NCBI RefSeq assembly: GCF_003459245.1
Contig: NZ_QRVG01000018.1
Location: 1 to 40,814 of the forward strand
Reading direction: 5' to 3'
Length of the DNA: 40,814 nucleotides
Source of the DNA: Collinsella sp. AF23-2
GTDB taxonomy: Bacteria; Actinomycetota; Coriobacteriia; Coriobacteriales; Coriobacteriaceae
Positions within the stretch are counted from its first letter, which is position 1; every line of letters starts with the position of its first letter. Shown piece by piece: positions 15,992 to 25,400 of the stretch. The notes under the pieces are model-generated. The model saw nothing but the letters and a program-made list of their open reading frames with translations. It was not told where the DNA came from and made no database searches. The translations under genes were made by a program, and so were the position numbers.

Positions 15992-17188
15992 TTACATAAG
16001 TGAATCGGGAGACGGCAGGAATGGCGACACCAGCGCCGTCGCGCCAAACAGAACAGCGCACCCAAAAAGCAGCGTTTCGTAGCTCTCGCCAATGCAGAAG
16101 GAGAGGGCCACGGGAATCAAAAACGTAAGTCCCAGTGAAACGGTGCTCACCACGCCGCCGGCGCTTCCCGCAAGTCCCTCGCGCACCTCGGGCAGCATGT
16201 AGGGCAGCGACTGAACGACCGGACCAGCGACGGAGCTCGAAACGCCGATCGCAAACATCAGCCCCACAGAAGGATGGGAGACAAAAGCCTCTCCTGCCCA
16301 CATAAGGGCACTTCCCGCCATTGCGGAGATGGCCATAAACACGCGATAATCGCCAAATTGCGCCCGCACATAGGGTCCAGCCACGCTGCCGACAATCGAT
16401 CCAAGCGTCACGAAAGAGGCGAGAAGTCCAGCAGCCTTGGGTTCAGTTGAAGCCTCAAGCGCTGAAACAAGATAACCCGAGTACGCCGTAGCCGATGCAA
16501 GGGCAACTCCAAGCAGTATCGCCACGAGCCAAACTATCGGCATCTTGATTACCGCCGCAAACGCACTTGCCGACGATGCAGCAGGCTCCGCGCCCTGAAC
16601 GCCAAAGCCATCTGCAGCCTGCAGAACATCTGCCGACGGCGCAACCAGCAGCCACAGCAATCCAAACACGGCAAACAAAACCGCGGCAAGGGCATATGCT
16701 CGTCCGGGCGTTGCAAAGAGAGGAGAGGTTGCAAGCGAGCAGGCGATTCCGCCCGACCCCGCAGCGTAGAACCATCCCATGGCCCTATCGGTTTCTCCGC
16801 CAAAAGCGGAACCAAGCACTTTTAGAACGATGGCATTCACGACGCATGGTGCCGCACCCAGAAGCATGGTCGCCGTGAACAGCGTCGCAAACGATGCGCA
16901 CTCCGCGCGAGCAGCCGCTGCAATTGCAGAAATCGCCGACGCGATGAATACGAGCGCCTTCACGCCATATCGATCGGCGCAAACGCCGACAGGCATGCCG
17001 AATACAACGGCAGGAACAAACGGGGCAAACAGGACGGCTGAAAACTCGGCCGAGGTCAGATGCAGGTCCGACACAACCAGATGTGTCAATCCCGACACCT
17101 GATACTGCGCGTAGTTCGCAGCAAACACGATGCCGCACACCACAAACAGCAGGGCATATTTTTCGACCGTCCCTTTGCTCACGTTCAT
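15992..17188 (-). CDS. MFS transporter (first of two in the amidohydrolase cluster)
   Basis: This carrier of about 398 residues has twelve predicted membrane segments. It has the MFS loop-2/3 motif GMPVGVCADRYGVKALV at about 64-80 and a repeat-like second half (GSIVGSVAGPYVRAQFGDYR). It resembles the second carrier at 18846-20057: both start with NYxQYQVS and contain SAGGxVxTxSL near the C-terminus, so they are paralogues. Transported molecule and direction are unknown. The start is uncertain: ATG at 17188 with GTGs at 17191 and 17182, the last best spaced from AGGG. It begins 5 bp after the amidohydrolase stop, so it is in the same transcript. Confidence 0.85.
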   Translation of the reverse strand: MNVSKGTVEKYALLFVVCGIVFAANYAQYQVSGLTHLVVSDLHLTSAEFSAVLFAPFVPAVVFGMPVGVCADRYGVKALVFIASAISAIAAAARAECASFATLFTATMLLGAAPCVVNAIVLKVLGSAFGGETDRAMGWFYAAGSGGIACSLATSPLFATPGRAYALAAVLFAVFGLLWLLVAPSADVLQAADGFGVQGAEPAASSASAFAAVIKMPIVWLVAILLGVALASATAYSGYLVSALEASTEPKAAGLLASFVTLGSIVGSVAGPYVRAQFGDYRVFMAISAMAGSALMWAGEAFVSHPSVGLMFAIGVSSSVAGPVVQSLPYMLPEVREGLAGSAGGVVSTVSLGLTFLIPVALSFCIGESYETLLFGCAVLFGATALVSPFLPSPDSLM

Positions 17189-17196
17189 CACCCTAT

Positions 17197-18843
17197 CTAT
17201 GCTTCATCCTTGCGATAGACGACGCGTCCGTTAAAGATCGTCGTCTCGACTTCGAGATCGCGAAGCGCCATCGGGTTCATTTCAAACGGATTGCCCGACA
17301 GGATGACGATATCGGCAAGCTTGCCGGCGGCAAGGCTGCCCAAACGGCGCTCAAAGCCCTCGACATATGCTGAGCCGAGCGTGTGCGCTTGCAGCGTCTC
17401 GCCGAGCGTCAGGGCATTCTCGCGGAAGTATCCCTCCGCCGGGTGCCCGTCAAACTCGCTACGCGTCACCGCAGCATACACGGTATCGATAGGATCGATT
17501 GACATCACCGCAGGCCAGTCAGTACCAAGCCCTAAGTGGATTCCGCCATCGGCCTCTTCCCTATAGCGCCACATGTGGCTCATGCGCTCTTCGCCAAGAG
17601 ACTCCTCGTACACGCCCTGCCCAAGGCCTCCGATGGGATGCTGCGGCTGGACCGCAGCATTAATGCCCAGGCGCTTCATGCGAGCAATATCCTCGAGCTT
17701 CAGGTTATCTGTATGCTCGATAGCAAAACGCGCCCCCTTGTTGCCGCACACCTCCTCGGCACGCTCGACGGCATCGATAATCATCGTGGCCGATGCGTCG
17801 CCGATGGCATGAATACGAACATCGAAGCCATTCTTGCTGGCCTCGAGCATCATGCGGTCAAGCGTCTCCTGGTTGCATGCTGGTTCGCCGCGAAAGTCCT
17901 TCCCCGTAGGAGCGTTAAGATACGGCTCATGCATGTAGGCCGTGTACGCCTCGGGACAGCCGTCCAAAATGTACTTGAGACCCGCCATTCGGACGCGCTC
18001 GCCGTGATGACGCACACGCAGGGCCTGCGACTCTGCCATCGGAGCGTCGAGCGCAGAATAGTAGCTAATACGCAGCGTACTCAGGTCCTCGCTCGCCAGA
18101 CGGTCATAGATGTCGTACACGCCGGGCGTGGTCACGCCCAAAGGATACATATCACCGATCGAAGTTATGCCGAGCTTGTTGAACTTGCGCATCGACTTGA
18201 GCAACGACGCATCAAGGTCCGGTTTGTTGAGCACAACATCGAGCAAGATGTTCGTCGCCTGGGGCTCAGACAGAAAGCCATTGGGCTCGCCGTTGTCAAA
18301 GTGGCGGATAAGGCCACCTTCAGGCGTCGGGGTATTGCGATCAATACCAACCGCCCTAAGCGCGGCGGTATTGCACCACACCACGTGCATCGAAAAATCC
18401 GAAAGCACGATTGGGCGGTCGATATCGAGCGCATCGAGGCTGCGGCAATCAGGGTCAATCGGGTTTTCCCATGCAGGCGAATACCAACCCTGGCCGTAAA
18501 TCCACGGATTGTCAGGGTGTTCGGCAGCAAACTTTGCCACAGCATCCACGCAAGCCTGCTCACTCGGCAGGAACATCAGATCGCAACAGAAGTCTTCATC
18601 CTTCTGGATTGAACCAAGCGCAAAATGCATGTGTGAATCGTTGAATCCGGGCATGACCAGTTTGTTGCCGGCGTCAATAACCTCAGTATCGGGACCGATA
18701 AACGGCTGCACCTTGTCGGGAGAGCCCACGGCCACAATCTCGCTGCCGCGAACTGCAACGCACCCAGCGCGAGGCTCAAGTTCCTCGGCCGTAAACAGCG
18801 CCGTCGTCTTAAGGACGATATCGGCGGGAACCACCGATTCCAT
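17197..18843 (-). CDS. Amidohydrolase of the YtcJ/amidohydrolase-3 family
   Basis: The 548-residue metal-dependent hydrolase starts with the composite beta domain (DIVLKTTALFTAEE). It then has PGFNDSHMHFALG with the first metal-binding His-x-His, a WIYGQGWYSPAW segment typical of the YtcJ subgroup, IHAIGDASATMIIDAV, and LGLGTDWPAV with the late metal-binding Asp. It ends in the usual GKLADIVILSGNPFE beta strand. Members cleave amide or cyclic C-N bonds in varied small molecules; the substrate here is unknown. It sits between two related MFS genes with gaps of 2 and 5 bp, so uptake or export of its substrate or product is the likely role of the carriers. GGTGAG precedes the ATG. Confidence 0.9.
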   Translation of the reverse strand: MESVVPADIVLKTTALFTAEELEPRAGCVAVRGSEIVAVGSPDKVQPFIGPDTEVIDAGNKLVMPGFNDSHMHFALGSIQKDEDFCCDLMFLPSEQACVDAVAKFAAEHPDNPWIYGQGWYSPAWENPIDPDCRSLDALDIDRPIVLSDFSMHVVWCNTAALRAVGIDRNTPTPEGGLIRHFDNGEPNGFLSEPQATNILLDVVLNKPDLDASLLKSMRKFNKLGITSIGDMYPLGVTTPGVYDIYDRLASEDLSTLRISYYSALDAPMAESQALRVRHHGERVRMAGLKYILDGCPEAYTAYMHEPYLNAPTGKDFRGEPACNQETLDRMMLEASKNGFDVRIHAIGDASATMIIDAVERAEEVCGNKGARFAIEHTDNLKLEDIARMKRLGINAAVQPQHPIGGLGQGVYEESLGEERMSHMWRYREEADGGIHLGLGTDWPAVMSIDPIDTVYAAVTRSEFDGHPAEGYFRENALTLGETLQAHTLGSAYVEGFERRLGSLAAGKLADIVILSGNPFEMNPMALRDLEVETTIFNGRVVYRKDEA

Positions 18844-18845
18844 GG

Positions 18846-20057
18846 CTACTCACCGTCCTTGGCGGCGGCAGCCTGCATGGCCTTGCGGCCGAGCTCGGGC
18901 AGGAAGAAAACCGGAACCACGGAAAGCAGGAAGCAGAGGCTCTCGAGACCCATGTTCATAGTGTAATCGGCACCGGCAATGGCGGAGATACCGATAGGCA
19001 GGAAATAGCTCATGAGCAGGGAAATGGTGCCTACGATACCGCCAGCGGAGCCAGCATACTTATCACCAATCTCGGAAAGGAGGACAGGCATGGACTGCAT
19101 GATCGGGCCGTTGATGGCGGTAAAGAAGCCATTGATGACCAAAATCGTCCACAGAAGGAAACCAACCGGGGTGTACCACGTCACGAACATCGATATGGCA
19201 CCGATGAGAGTAGTGACGATGAGAAAACCCTTGAACTTTCCAAGCTTATCGCAGAACGCAGGCCCAACGATGCAGCCGAAAAAGCTGCCAACGGTAACAA
19301 TTGCGGCCATGAAACCAGCAGTGGCGACGTCTATGCCCTTGCCAAGCTGAAGCGCCTGAGGCAGGAAACCGGCATAGGCAGTGGTAGAGGCAAGTCCAAA
19401 ACCGACGCCGATGGAGATTAGCCACACGCCAGGACTCTTGATAGCAACCTTGATGTAGTCGAGCACGGGCTCGGGCTCGGGGAGCGATTGCCCCTCGGGC
19501 ACATCTCGGTCAAGCACAATCCAAAGAACCCAGGAAATGGTCATGACGACAGCAGCGACCATATAAGAGTTAAAGACGCTGCCGAACAAGCCAGCGCAGA
19601 TCTGAGCGACAACGATGGCAACGCACGAAGCCGCGTAGAACAAGCCCATGGCGAAACCAGTCTGTTCACGGAACCAGGTGCCGAGCACCTTGATGAGGTT
19701 GGCGTTGAGTGCCGAGATTCCCATGCCAATCAGGAACATCGATGTCATCTGCATCGTGAACGAATCGAGCGTAAAGCAACGGAGAAAACCGCCGGCAACC
19801 GAAATTGCGGTGCAAACCGTGACAACTTTCTTAGAACCGATACGGTCACCAAGGGCACCCAGCGGAATTGAGAAGAAAACGGCGGTAAGCATAGGAACGA
19901 GGAACAGCATCGAAAAGCCGACGGTATCGATATTGAGCATAGGCATGACCTCGACGGCGAGTGCTGAGACCTGGTACTGCATGTAGTTAGCCATAAAGCA
20001 CAGCAAGCAAACGACTGAAACAATCGCCCAACGCCATGAAGGAAGCTTCTCTTCCAT
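18846..20057 (-). CDS. MFS transporter (second of two in the amidohydrolase cluster)
   Basis: The 403-residue twelve-helix carrier has the MFS signature SIPLGALGDRIGSKKVV at about 62-78 and a C-terminal SAGGIVGTISLLMSYFLP segment shared with its paralogue at 15992-17188. AAGGAG lies 5 nt before the ATG. It is the first gene of the leftward unit and is divergent from a LuxR-type regulator, a pairing common in Coriobacteriia, where LuxR proteins and MFS carriers are often linked or fused. The substrate is unknown; it presumably moves the substrate or product of the adjacent amidohydrolase. Confidence 0.88.
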   Translation of the reverse strand: MEEKLPSWRWAIVSVVCLLCFMANYMQYQVSALAVEVMPMLNIDTVGFSMLFLVPMLTAVFFSIPLGALGDRIGSKKVVTVCTAISVAGGFLRCFTLDSFTMQMTSMFLIGMGISALNANLIKVLGTWFREQTGFAMGLFYAASCVAIVVAQICAGLFGSVFNSYMVAAVVMTISWVLWIVLDRDVPEGQSLPEPEPVLDYIKVAIKSPGVWLISIGVGFGLASTTAYAGFLPQALQLGKGIDVATAGFMAAIVTVGSFFGCIVGPAFCDKLGKFKGFLIVTTLIGAISMFVTWYTPVGFLLWTILVINGFFTAINGPIMQSMPVLLSEIGDKYAGSAGGIVGTISLLMSYFLPIGISAIAGADYTMNMGLESLCFLLSVVPVFFLPELGRKAMQAAAAKDGE

Positions 20058-20258
20058 GATGACTCCTTTAATAAGTCGGAATAATCAAACAGCTTGGAGA
20101 ACCGGGCCCTGGCTCTTAGGTATTCATATTTTGCGATTGGCCCCTCACCGAAACCATTCGGCTAACGGCTTATCATCATTCGAAAAAAGGAGTAGTATCT
20201 CTACGCAAATTAACTAAAATGCCAGCTAAACCACTACGCAATCTCATCGGAGGTCATC
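20058..20258. promoter_or_regulatory. Divergent control region between the MFS operon and LuxR gene
   Basis: These 200 bp must hold both promoters; no consensus -35/-10 pair is convincing. Two signals could be operators. One is the dyad GTAG-TATCT-CTAC at 20192-20204. The other is the direct repeat CTACGCAA at 20201-20208 and 20234-20241, 33 bp apart. GGAGG at 20249 is the ribosome site of the regulator. Confidence 0.4.
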
Positions 20259-21041
20259 TTGAGCTTTTTGTCCGATTCTGAATGGCTCTGCTTAAACGAT
20301 CTCGTGCTTTCGATTAATTCCATCGACAGCGACCGCGAGTTTCGCTCGACCGTCCTCAAAAAGCTGCGTTTTCTCATCCCCTACGAGTCGGCTGCATTTT
20401 TCCTGAGCGACCTTTCCAGGGATCTCGTATCCACCCCGCAAGAATGGAAAACGCGCGTCTTTCTTGACCCTCTTGGCATCGATGTCCCCGCTGGGATGCT
20501 CGAGCTCTACACCGAAAAGTACTGGCAGCAGGACATGATCGTCGCCCACCGCAATCTTACGCGCTCGACGGTGCTGCGCGAGTCCGATCAGCTCAGCCCT
20601 GGCGATATCGACAGCAGTTATATGAAGGATTATCTTGGCGGCCGCCACGTCGTCAACGTCAGTTTCTTTAATGACGAGGGCTTTTTGGGATCGCTCAATC
20701 TTAATCGCAAGAAAGAAGAGGGCGACTTTAGCGATCGCGAAGTTCAAATCCTTGAGCTCATCGAACCACACCTCACGAACCGACTATCAAAATGGCGTGT
20801 GCGCGCCGACCGCAGCTCGTCTGAAATCGTATTTGCTCACGACTACGACGTCTCAGCGCGCGAAATCGATGTGTGTCGTTGCGTGTTATCGGGCATGGAC
20901 AACGCGGCCATCGCCGAAGAGCTCTCCATCAGCACTGGCACCGTTAAAAAGCATCTGGAGAACATCTTTCGAAAAACACAGGTCAACAGCCGCGTTGGGC
21001 TCATGGCGCTCCTTCAGCAGTACACGGCGCTCAAGCAGTAA
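20259..21041 (+). CDS. LuxR-family transcriptional regulator
   Basis: The 260-residue protein has an N-terminal sensor-like region of about 180 residues, possibly GAF-like (LIPYESAAFFLSDLS; GFLGSLNLNRKKEEGDFS). A C-terminal LuxR/GerE helix-turn-helix follows at about 196-255 (SAREIDVCRCVLSGMDNAAIA, TGTVKKHLENIFRKTQVNSR). There is no receiver phosphorylation motif, so it is probably a one-component sensor. The start is a TTG, 5 nt after GGAGG. Its divergent position next to the MFS/amidohydrolase genes suggests that it controls them, perhaps in response to the transported compound. The inducer is unknown. Confidence 0.9.
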   Translation: MSFLSDSEWLCLNDLVLSINSIDSDREFRSTVLKKLRFLIPYESAAFFLSDLSRDLVSTPQEWKTRVFLDPLGIDVPAGMLELYTEKYWQQDMIVAHRNLTRSTVLRESDQLSPGDIDSSYMKDYLGGRHVVNVSFFNDEGFLGSLNLNRKKEEGDFSDREVQILELIEPHLTNRLSKWRVRADRSSSEIVFAHDYDVSAREIDVCRCVLSGMDNAAIAEELSISTGTVKKHLENIFRKTQVNSRVGLMALLQQYTALKQ

Positions 21042-21065
21042 GACCGTTCTCGCCCGCGAACCCGC

Positions 21066-22709
21066 TCACGCCCTATAAAACACGTTGTCGGCAAAGAAGT
21101 CGGTCGGCGGCTCCATGCAGGCGATCTCGCCATCAAACATCATGGCGATGTCGTCGGCTACCTGCTCGGCAAAATCCAGGTCGTGCGTTGCCATGATGAC
21201 GGTGCCGCCAGCCTTCGCATGGTCACGCAGGGCGCGAGCGATGATGCGGCGGCTCTCCAGGTCCAAGCCCTTCGTGGGCTCGTCAAGCAGCAGCAGCTCG
21301 GGGCCAATCAGCAGCAGCTTTGCCAGCGCGAGCAGCTGGCGCTGTCCGCCCGAGAGGTCGTAGGGGTGACGCGTCTCCAGGCCGTCCAATCCCAGTTGCG
21401 CCGCACGCTCCCGCGCCAAGTTCTCGTCATATCCGCAGGTCGAGGCCCATTCCATCAGCTCATCGTGAACCGTCTCGGCAACCAGCAATGCTTTGGGGTT
21501 CTGAGGCAGCAGCGCCGCCGAGGCCGCTCCGCGCACCATGCGGCCGCGCTGCAGCTTGGCGGTCTTCGCCAGCACCGAGAGCATCGTCGACTTACCGCAT
21601 CCGTTGCCGCCCACGACCGCATGCACCGCACCGGCCGAAAACGCCACGTCGAGCCCGCGCAGCACCCAACCGCCCGCGCGATCGTAGCGAAACCAGCTCC
21701 CTGCCAGGGTGGTAGCCGACCCGCCGTGCATTTTTTGGAGTATTCTGCTCCCATCCGTGCGCGGGAAGGCTTCCGAGCCGTTCTCGAGCGACGTTTGCGC
21801 CACAAATTCGGACGATTTGTCCAATTCCGAACTTTTTTTCGCGCTCGATACGTCCCCGGGCGGCTCCAGAGAGCCCAAATTGTCCTCACGCCTGCTGAAT
21901 ACTCCGTTTTTTGCACATCGGACGGCACCCCACCCCAACATGTCGTCGGAAAACAACGATTCTCGGCGTCCCAAAGAAGCCATATCCGCCACCTCGCGCA
22001 CGCGACCGTCCTCAATCCGGTACGCACACGTCGCATACTCGAGCATTGGACGCGGTTGATGCGTAGCCACAACAACCGTGCAGCCCAACTCACGGTTCAC
22101 GCGAAACAGCGCGTGCAGAAAATTCTTCTCGGCAACGGGATCGAGCTGAGACGTGGGCTCGTCGAGTAGCAGCACACGCGGACGCAGCGCCAGGACGGCG
22201 GCAAGCGACAGCAGCTGCTTGCGGCCGCCCGAAAGCGTATCGGTATCGCGATGAAGCCAGTCCTCCAGACCAAAGAAATAGCTGGTCTCAGCTACGCGAC
22301 GGCGCATCTCATCACGTGCTAGCCCCAAGTTTTCCAGGCCAAACGCCATCTCGTGCCACACGGTTTCGCACACGATCTGGTTCTCGGGATCCTGGAACAC
22401 ATAGCCCACGCGCTCCGCCGATGCCCGCACGTCCATGTCGGCAACGTTCTCGCCCAGCACGCGCGCATCACCAGTGCGCTCGCCCGCCGGCGCGATCTCG
22501 GGCTTGAGCAGCGACAGCAGCGTCGACTTGCCCGAACCGGTACCGCCAACAAGCAGCGCAAATGCACCTTGGGGAACACGCCAATCAAGCCCCTCGAGCA
22601 CCGGTGCCTCGGCCCCGGGATAGGCAAAACTAAGGCCCTGCACCTCAATCGCCGGAATATCCGGGCCGCACGCCGCGCCCGACACCGGGCCCCTATCCAA
22701 CCGAGCCAT
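21066..22709 (-). CDS. Tandem ECF transporter ATPase (EcfA-EcfA' fusion)
   Basis: The 547-residue protein holds two complete ABC ATPase domains. The first has Walker A GGTGSGKST (55-63), signature LSGGRKQ (159-165) and Walker B LLLDEPTS. The second has Walker A GGNGCGKST (367-375), signature LSGGQRQ (452-458) and LLLLDEPTKGLD. A polar linker of about 85 residues (250-335) joins them. Together they energise vitamin uptake in ECF transporters. Its ATG overlaps the EcfT stop codon (TGATG), so the two are coupled. No S component is adjacent, so the module may be shared; the closest S component in the window is at 14656-15354. Confidence 0.92.
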   Translation of the reverse strand: MARLDRGPVSGAACGPDIPAIEVQGLSFAYPGAEAPVLEGLDWRVPQGAFALLVGGTGSGKSTLLSLLKPEIAPAGERTGDARVLGENVADMDVRASAERVGYVFQDPENQIVCETVWHEMAFGLENLGLARDEMRRRVAETSYFFGLEDWLHRDTDTLSGGRKQLLSLAAVLALRPRVLLLDEPTSQLDPVAEKNFLHALFRVNRELGCTVVVATHQPRPMLEYATCAYRIEDGRVREVADMASLGRRESLFSDDMLGWGAVRCAKNGVFSRREDNLGSLEPPGDVSSAKKSSELDKSSEFVAQTSLENGSEAFPRTDGSRILQKMHGGSATTLAGSWFRYDRAGGWVLRGLDVAFSAGAVHAVVGGNGCGKSTMLSVLAKTAKLQRGRMVRGAASAALLPQNPKALLVAETVHDELMEWASTCGYDENLARERAAQLGLDGLETRHPYDLSGGQRQLLALAKLLLIGPELLLLDEPTKGLDLESRRIIARALRDHAKAGGTVIMATHDLDFAEQVADDIAMMFDGEIACMEPPTDFFADNVFYRA

Positions 22710-23602
22710 CAGCCAAACCTCTTCTCATCAATCGCGTGCGACGCGCAAGGCAGCATCATCCAGGCAGCGTACACGACATAGCCCCGCCACGGCGCCGGCA
22801 CCGAGAGCTGCGGATAAAACGAATACTGCGTTGTCGCGGTCCATGCCACCGCCACCGCGGCGGCACCAAACACCGCAAGCCCAGCCAGCGCGGCAACGTC
22901 GCTGCGCCCCAGTCGATACCGCGCATACGTCGTACGACGCGTCGCGGCACCCCACCCGCGCGAGCGCATCGCGTCCGCGCGCTCCAGCGAATCTTCCATG
23001 CCCCAGCCCATCAACACACTCGATGCCCGCAAACGCGAACGCACGGGGTCGGCCGGCGCGCTGCCCGGCACATCAATCGCATCCTGCACCGCCAGCACCG
23101 TACGACCGCGGCGCAAAAACTGCGGGATAAGCCTCATGCACATCGAGATCATGAGCGCAATCACCGGCGCGGCATTGCCCAGCAGCGCGAGTACCTTGTC
23201 GTATTCGAGCATCGATGCCGCCGCCTCAAACCACAACACGCTCGCCACAAACAGCCCGCCCATGCACAGGCCGTATACCATGCTCTCCAGATACACCGCG
23301 CGCATGCCAATACGGAACAGCTCCGTCGAACCCGAGGCGCTAAACAGCGGATTGAGCAGCGCGACGATCAAAATCACCGGCAGCTGCCAGCGGAGCGCGC
23401 CCAGCGTGCGGGCAGCCCCACGCGTCGCAAATCCATACGCCAGCCCGCCTGCGAGCGACAGCGCGATCAGTACCGGCTGCATCGAGAACATAGTGAGCCC
23501 CAGCGTCAGCACTATATAGAGTGCCGGCACAGCCGGATGCGACATCGAGAATGCCGCGACGGGCCCGCCGCCAAACTCCTCTCGTATGTTATCCACGGGC
23601 AC
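22709..23602 (-). CDS. ECF transporter transmembrane component EcfT
   Basis: This membrane protein of about 297 residues has hydrophobic segments in the N-terminal half (IVLTLGLTMFSMQPVLIALS; LPVILIVALLNPLF). A cytoplasmic coupling region contains ERADAMRSRGWG, the Arg-containing motif by which EcfT contacts the ATPases, and the protein ends in two more helices. The frame is open up to 23767, but that would run into the glmU promoter region. A GTG at 23602 with GAGGG 8 nt before it gives a normal length; GTG at 23596 is also possible. It is translationally coupled to the tandem ATPase and divergent from glmU. Confidence 0.85.
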   Translation of the reverse strand: MPVDNIREEFGGGPVAAFSMSHPAVPALYIVLTLGLTMFSMQPVLIALSLAGGLAYGFATRGAARTLGALRWQLPVILIVALLNPLFSASGSTELFRIGMRAVYLESMVYGLCMGGLFVASVLWFEAAASMLEYDKVLALLGNAAPVIALMISMCMRLIPQFLRRGRTVLAVQDAIDVPGSAPADPVRSRLRASSVLMGWGMEDSLERADAMRSRGWGAATRRTTYARYRLGRSDVAALAGLAVFGAAAVAVAWTATTQYSFYPQLSVPAPWRGYVVYAAWMMLPCASHAIDEKRFG

Positions 23603-23795
23603 CCCCGTTCCCTCGCTCAAACAACAGCTCCGCAGCACCGCCAACGCCGCACGCACGCAGTGCAAACGCCACGCCGGCGGCGCAAGCCTCAACCGCCGCA
23701 AACCAATCGTTACGCGCTCGTCATATGCCTGCGGTATCATATTGCGCCGTGTATCGTTTCCAAACACACGTCTCTATAACGTAACAGGAGATCAC

Positions 23796-25208
23796 ATGGA
23801 CGCAACCGCAATTATCCTCGCTGCCGGCGAGGGCACCCGCATGAAGTCGAACCACTGCAAGGTTTCGCACAAGATCCTGGGTAAGCCCATGGTCCAGTGG
23901 ATCGTCGACGCTACCATCAAGGCCGGCTGCAGCCGCGTCGTGGTCGTCATCGGCAGCCACGCCGACGAGATGCGCGCCCTCATCGACGGCGCCTACGCCA
24001 ACAGCGCCACCAAGGTCGAGTGCGTCGAGCAGACCGAGCGCCTGGGCACCGGCCACGCCGTAAAGGTCGCGCTCGAGGCCTGCGGCATCACGCAAGGCCC
24101 CGTCGTCGTGCTCAACGGCGACCTGCCGCTCATCACCGCCGACACCGTCGCCAAGTTCGCGCAAACCGTCGCCACCGGCGAGCTCGCCTGCACCGTCATG
24201 ACCATGACCCCGCCCGATCCTTTCGGCTACGGCCGCATCAAGCTGGGCGCCGATGGTCAGATCGAGCGCATCATCGAGCAGAAGGACTGCACGCCCGAGC
24301 AGGCCGCCACGCTGCTGGAGTGCAACGCCGGCTGCTACGCATTTGACGGCACGCAGCTCGCCGCCCACATCAACGAGATCGGCAACGACAACGCGCAATC
24401 CGAGTACTACCTGCCCGACATGCTCGAGATCCTCAAAGGCCACGGCCAGGCTGTCTCCATCTTCCACTGCGACGACTACCGCGACGGCCTGGGCGTCAAC
24501 AGCCGCATCCAGCTCGCACAGCTCACCGCCATCGCGCGCGACCGCATCAACGAGCACTGGATGGCCGAGGGCGTTACCTTCATCGACCCCACACAGGCCT
24601 GGATCGGCCCCGATGCCGTTATCGGCCGCGATACCGTCGTGTGGCCGCAGACGCACCTGATCGGCCACGTCACCGTGGGCGAGGAGTGCCAGCTCGGTCC
24701 CAACAGCCGCCTCACCGACACCACCGTCGGCAGCGGCTGCACCATCGATGAGACCATCGCCATTGAGGCCGTCATCGAGAACGGCGTCGACTGCGGCCCG
24801 CGCGCCTACCTGCGCCCGGGCACCCACATGCTCGACGGCTCCAAGGCCGGCACGCACGTGGAGATCAAGAAGTCCACGATCGGCGAGGGTTCCAAGGTGC
24901 CCCACCTGTCCTACATCGGCGACACCACCATGGGCTCCGGCGTCAACGTGGGCGCGGGCTCCATCACCTGCAACTACGATGGCGTGCACAAGCACAAGAC
25001 CGTCATCGGCAAGGACGCCTTCATTGGCTCCGACACCATGATGGTCGCGCCCGCCCAGATCGGCGACGGTGCTCTCGTGGCCGCCGGCTCCGTCATCACC
25101 GAGCCGGTCCCGGCAGACGCGCTCGGTCTGGGCCGCGCCCGTCAGGTAAATATTGAGGGCTGGGCCGCCGATTACCGCCGCCGCCTGCACGAGGACGACG
25201 AGGTATAA
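23796..25208 (+). CDS. glmU: Bifunctional UDP-N-acetylglucosamine pyrophosphorylase / glucosamine-1-phosphate acetyltransferase
   Basis: The 470-residue enzyme makes UDP-GlcNAc for peptidoglycan. The N-terminal uridyltransferase domain shows LAAGEGTRMKS, QTERLGTGHAV and LNGDLPLI. From about residue 260 a left-handed beta helix of hexapeptide repeats forms the acetyltransferase, with YLRPGTHM, HVEIKKSTIGEGSK, VGAGSITCNYDG and VAAGSVITEPVP. AGGAG precedes the ATG at 23796, and the earlier open frame is not used. It is followed by a terminator and then prs, the common Gram-positive order glmU-prs-pth. Confidence 0.98.
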   Translation: MDATAIILAAGEGTRMKSNHCKVSHKILGKPMVQWIVDATIKAGCSRVVVVIGSHADEMRALIDGAYANSATKVECVEQTERLGTGHAVKVALEACGITQGPVVVLNGDLPLITADTVAKFAQTVATGELACTVMTMTPPDPFGYGRIKLGADGQIERIIEQKDCTPEQAATLLECNAGCYAFDGTQLAAHINEIGNDNAQSEYYLPDMLEILKGHGQAVSIFHCDDYRDGLGVNSRIQLAQLTAIARDRINEHWMAEGVTFIDPTQAWIGPDAVIGRDTVVWPQTHLIGHVTVGEECQLGPNSRLTDTTVGSGCTIDETIAIEAVIENGVDCGPRAYLRPGTHMLDGSKAGTHVEIKKSTIGEGSKVPHLSYIGDTTMGSGVNVGAGSITCNYDGVHKHKTVIGKDAFIGSDTMMVAPAQIGDGALVAAGSVITEPVPADALGLGRARQVNIEGWAADYRRRLHEDDEV

Positions 25209-25223
25209 CGTTTTACCAAGCAC

Positions 25224-25257
25224 AAAAGGAGCTGCTCCATGGGGGCGGCTCCTTTTT
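25224..25257 (+). terminator. Intrinsic terminator after glmU
   Basis: AAAAGGAGC (25224-25232) pairs with GCTCCTTTT (25248-25256), and TGCTCC/GGGGCG inside extends the stem. A run of five T ends it. It separates glmU from prs. Confidence 0.85.
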
Positions 25258-25400
25258 CTATCGTGACCTGCGCAACCGGATGAGTGGTCGGTTCGTGTCC
25301 GTTGGCGGTAAAGACGTTATCAAGACCCGATAAACCCCGCCGCGCGGTTACAATGCAACAAGGCATCTATATGGCATTCGATGTATAAAGGAGAAGGGTA

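Noticed and set aside
23586..23795. An N-terminal extension of GlmU
   Set aside because: The conserved protein begins at the ATG at 23796 after AGGAG; the upstream part overlaps the divergent ecfT start region and has no conserved features.
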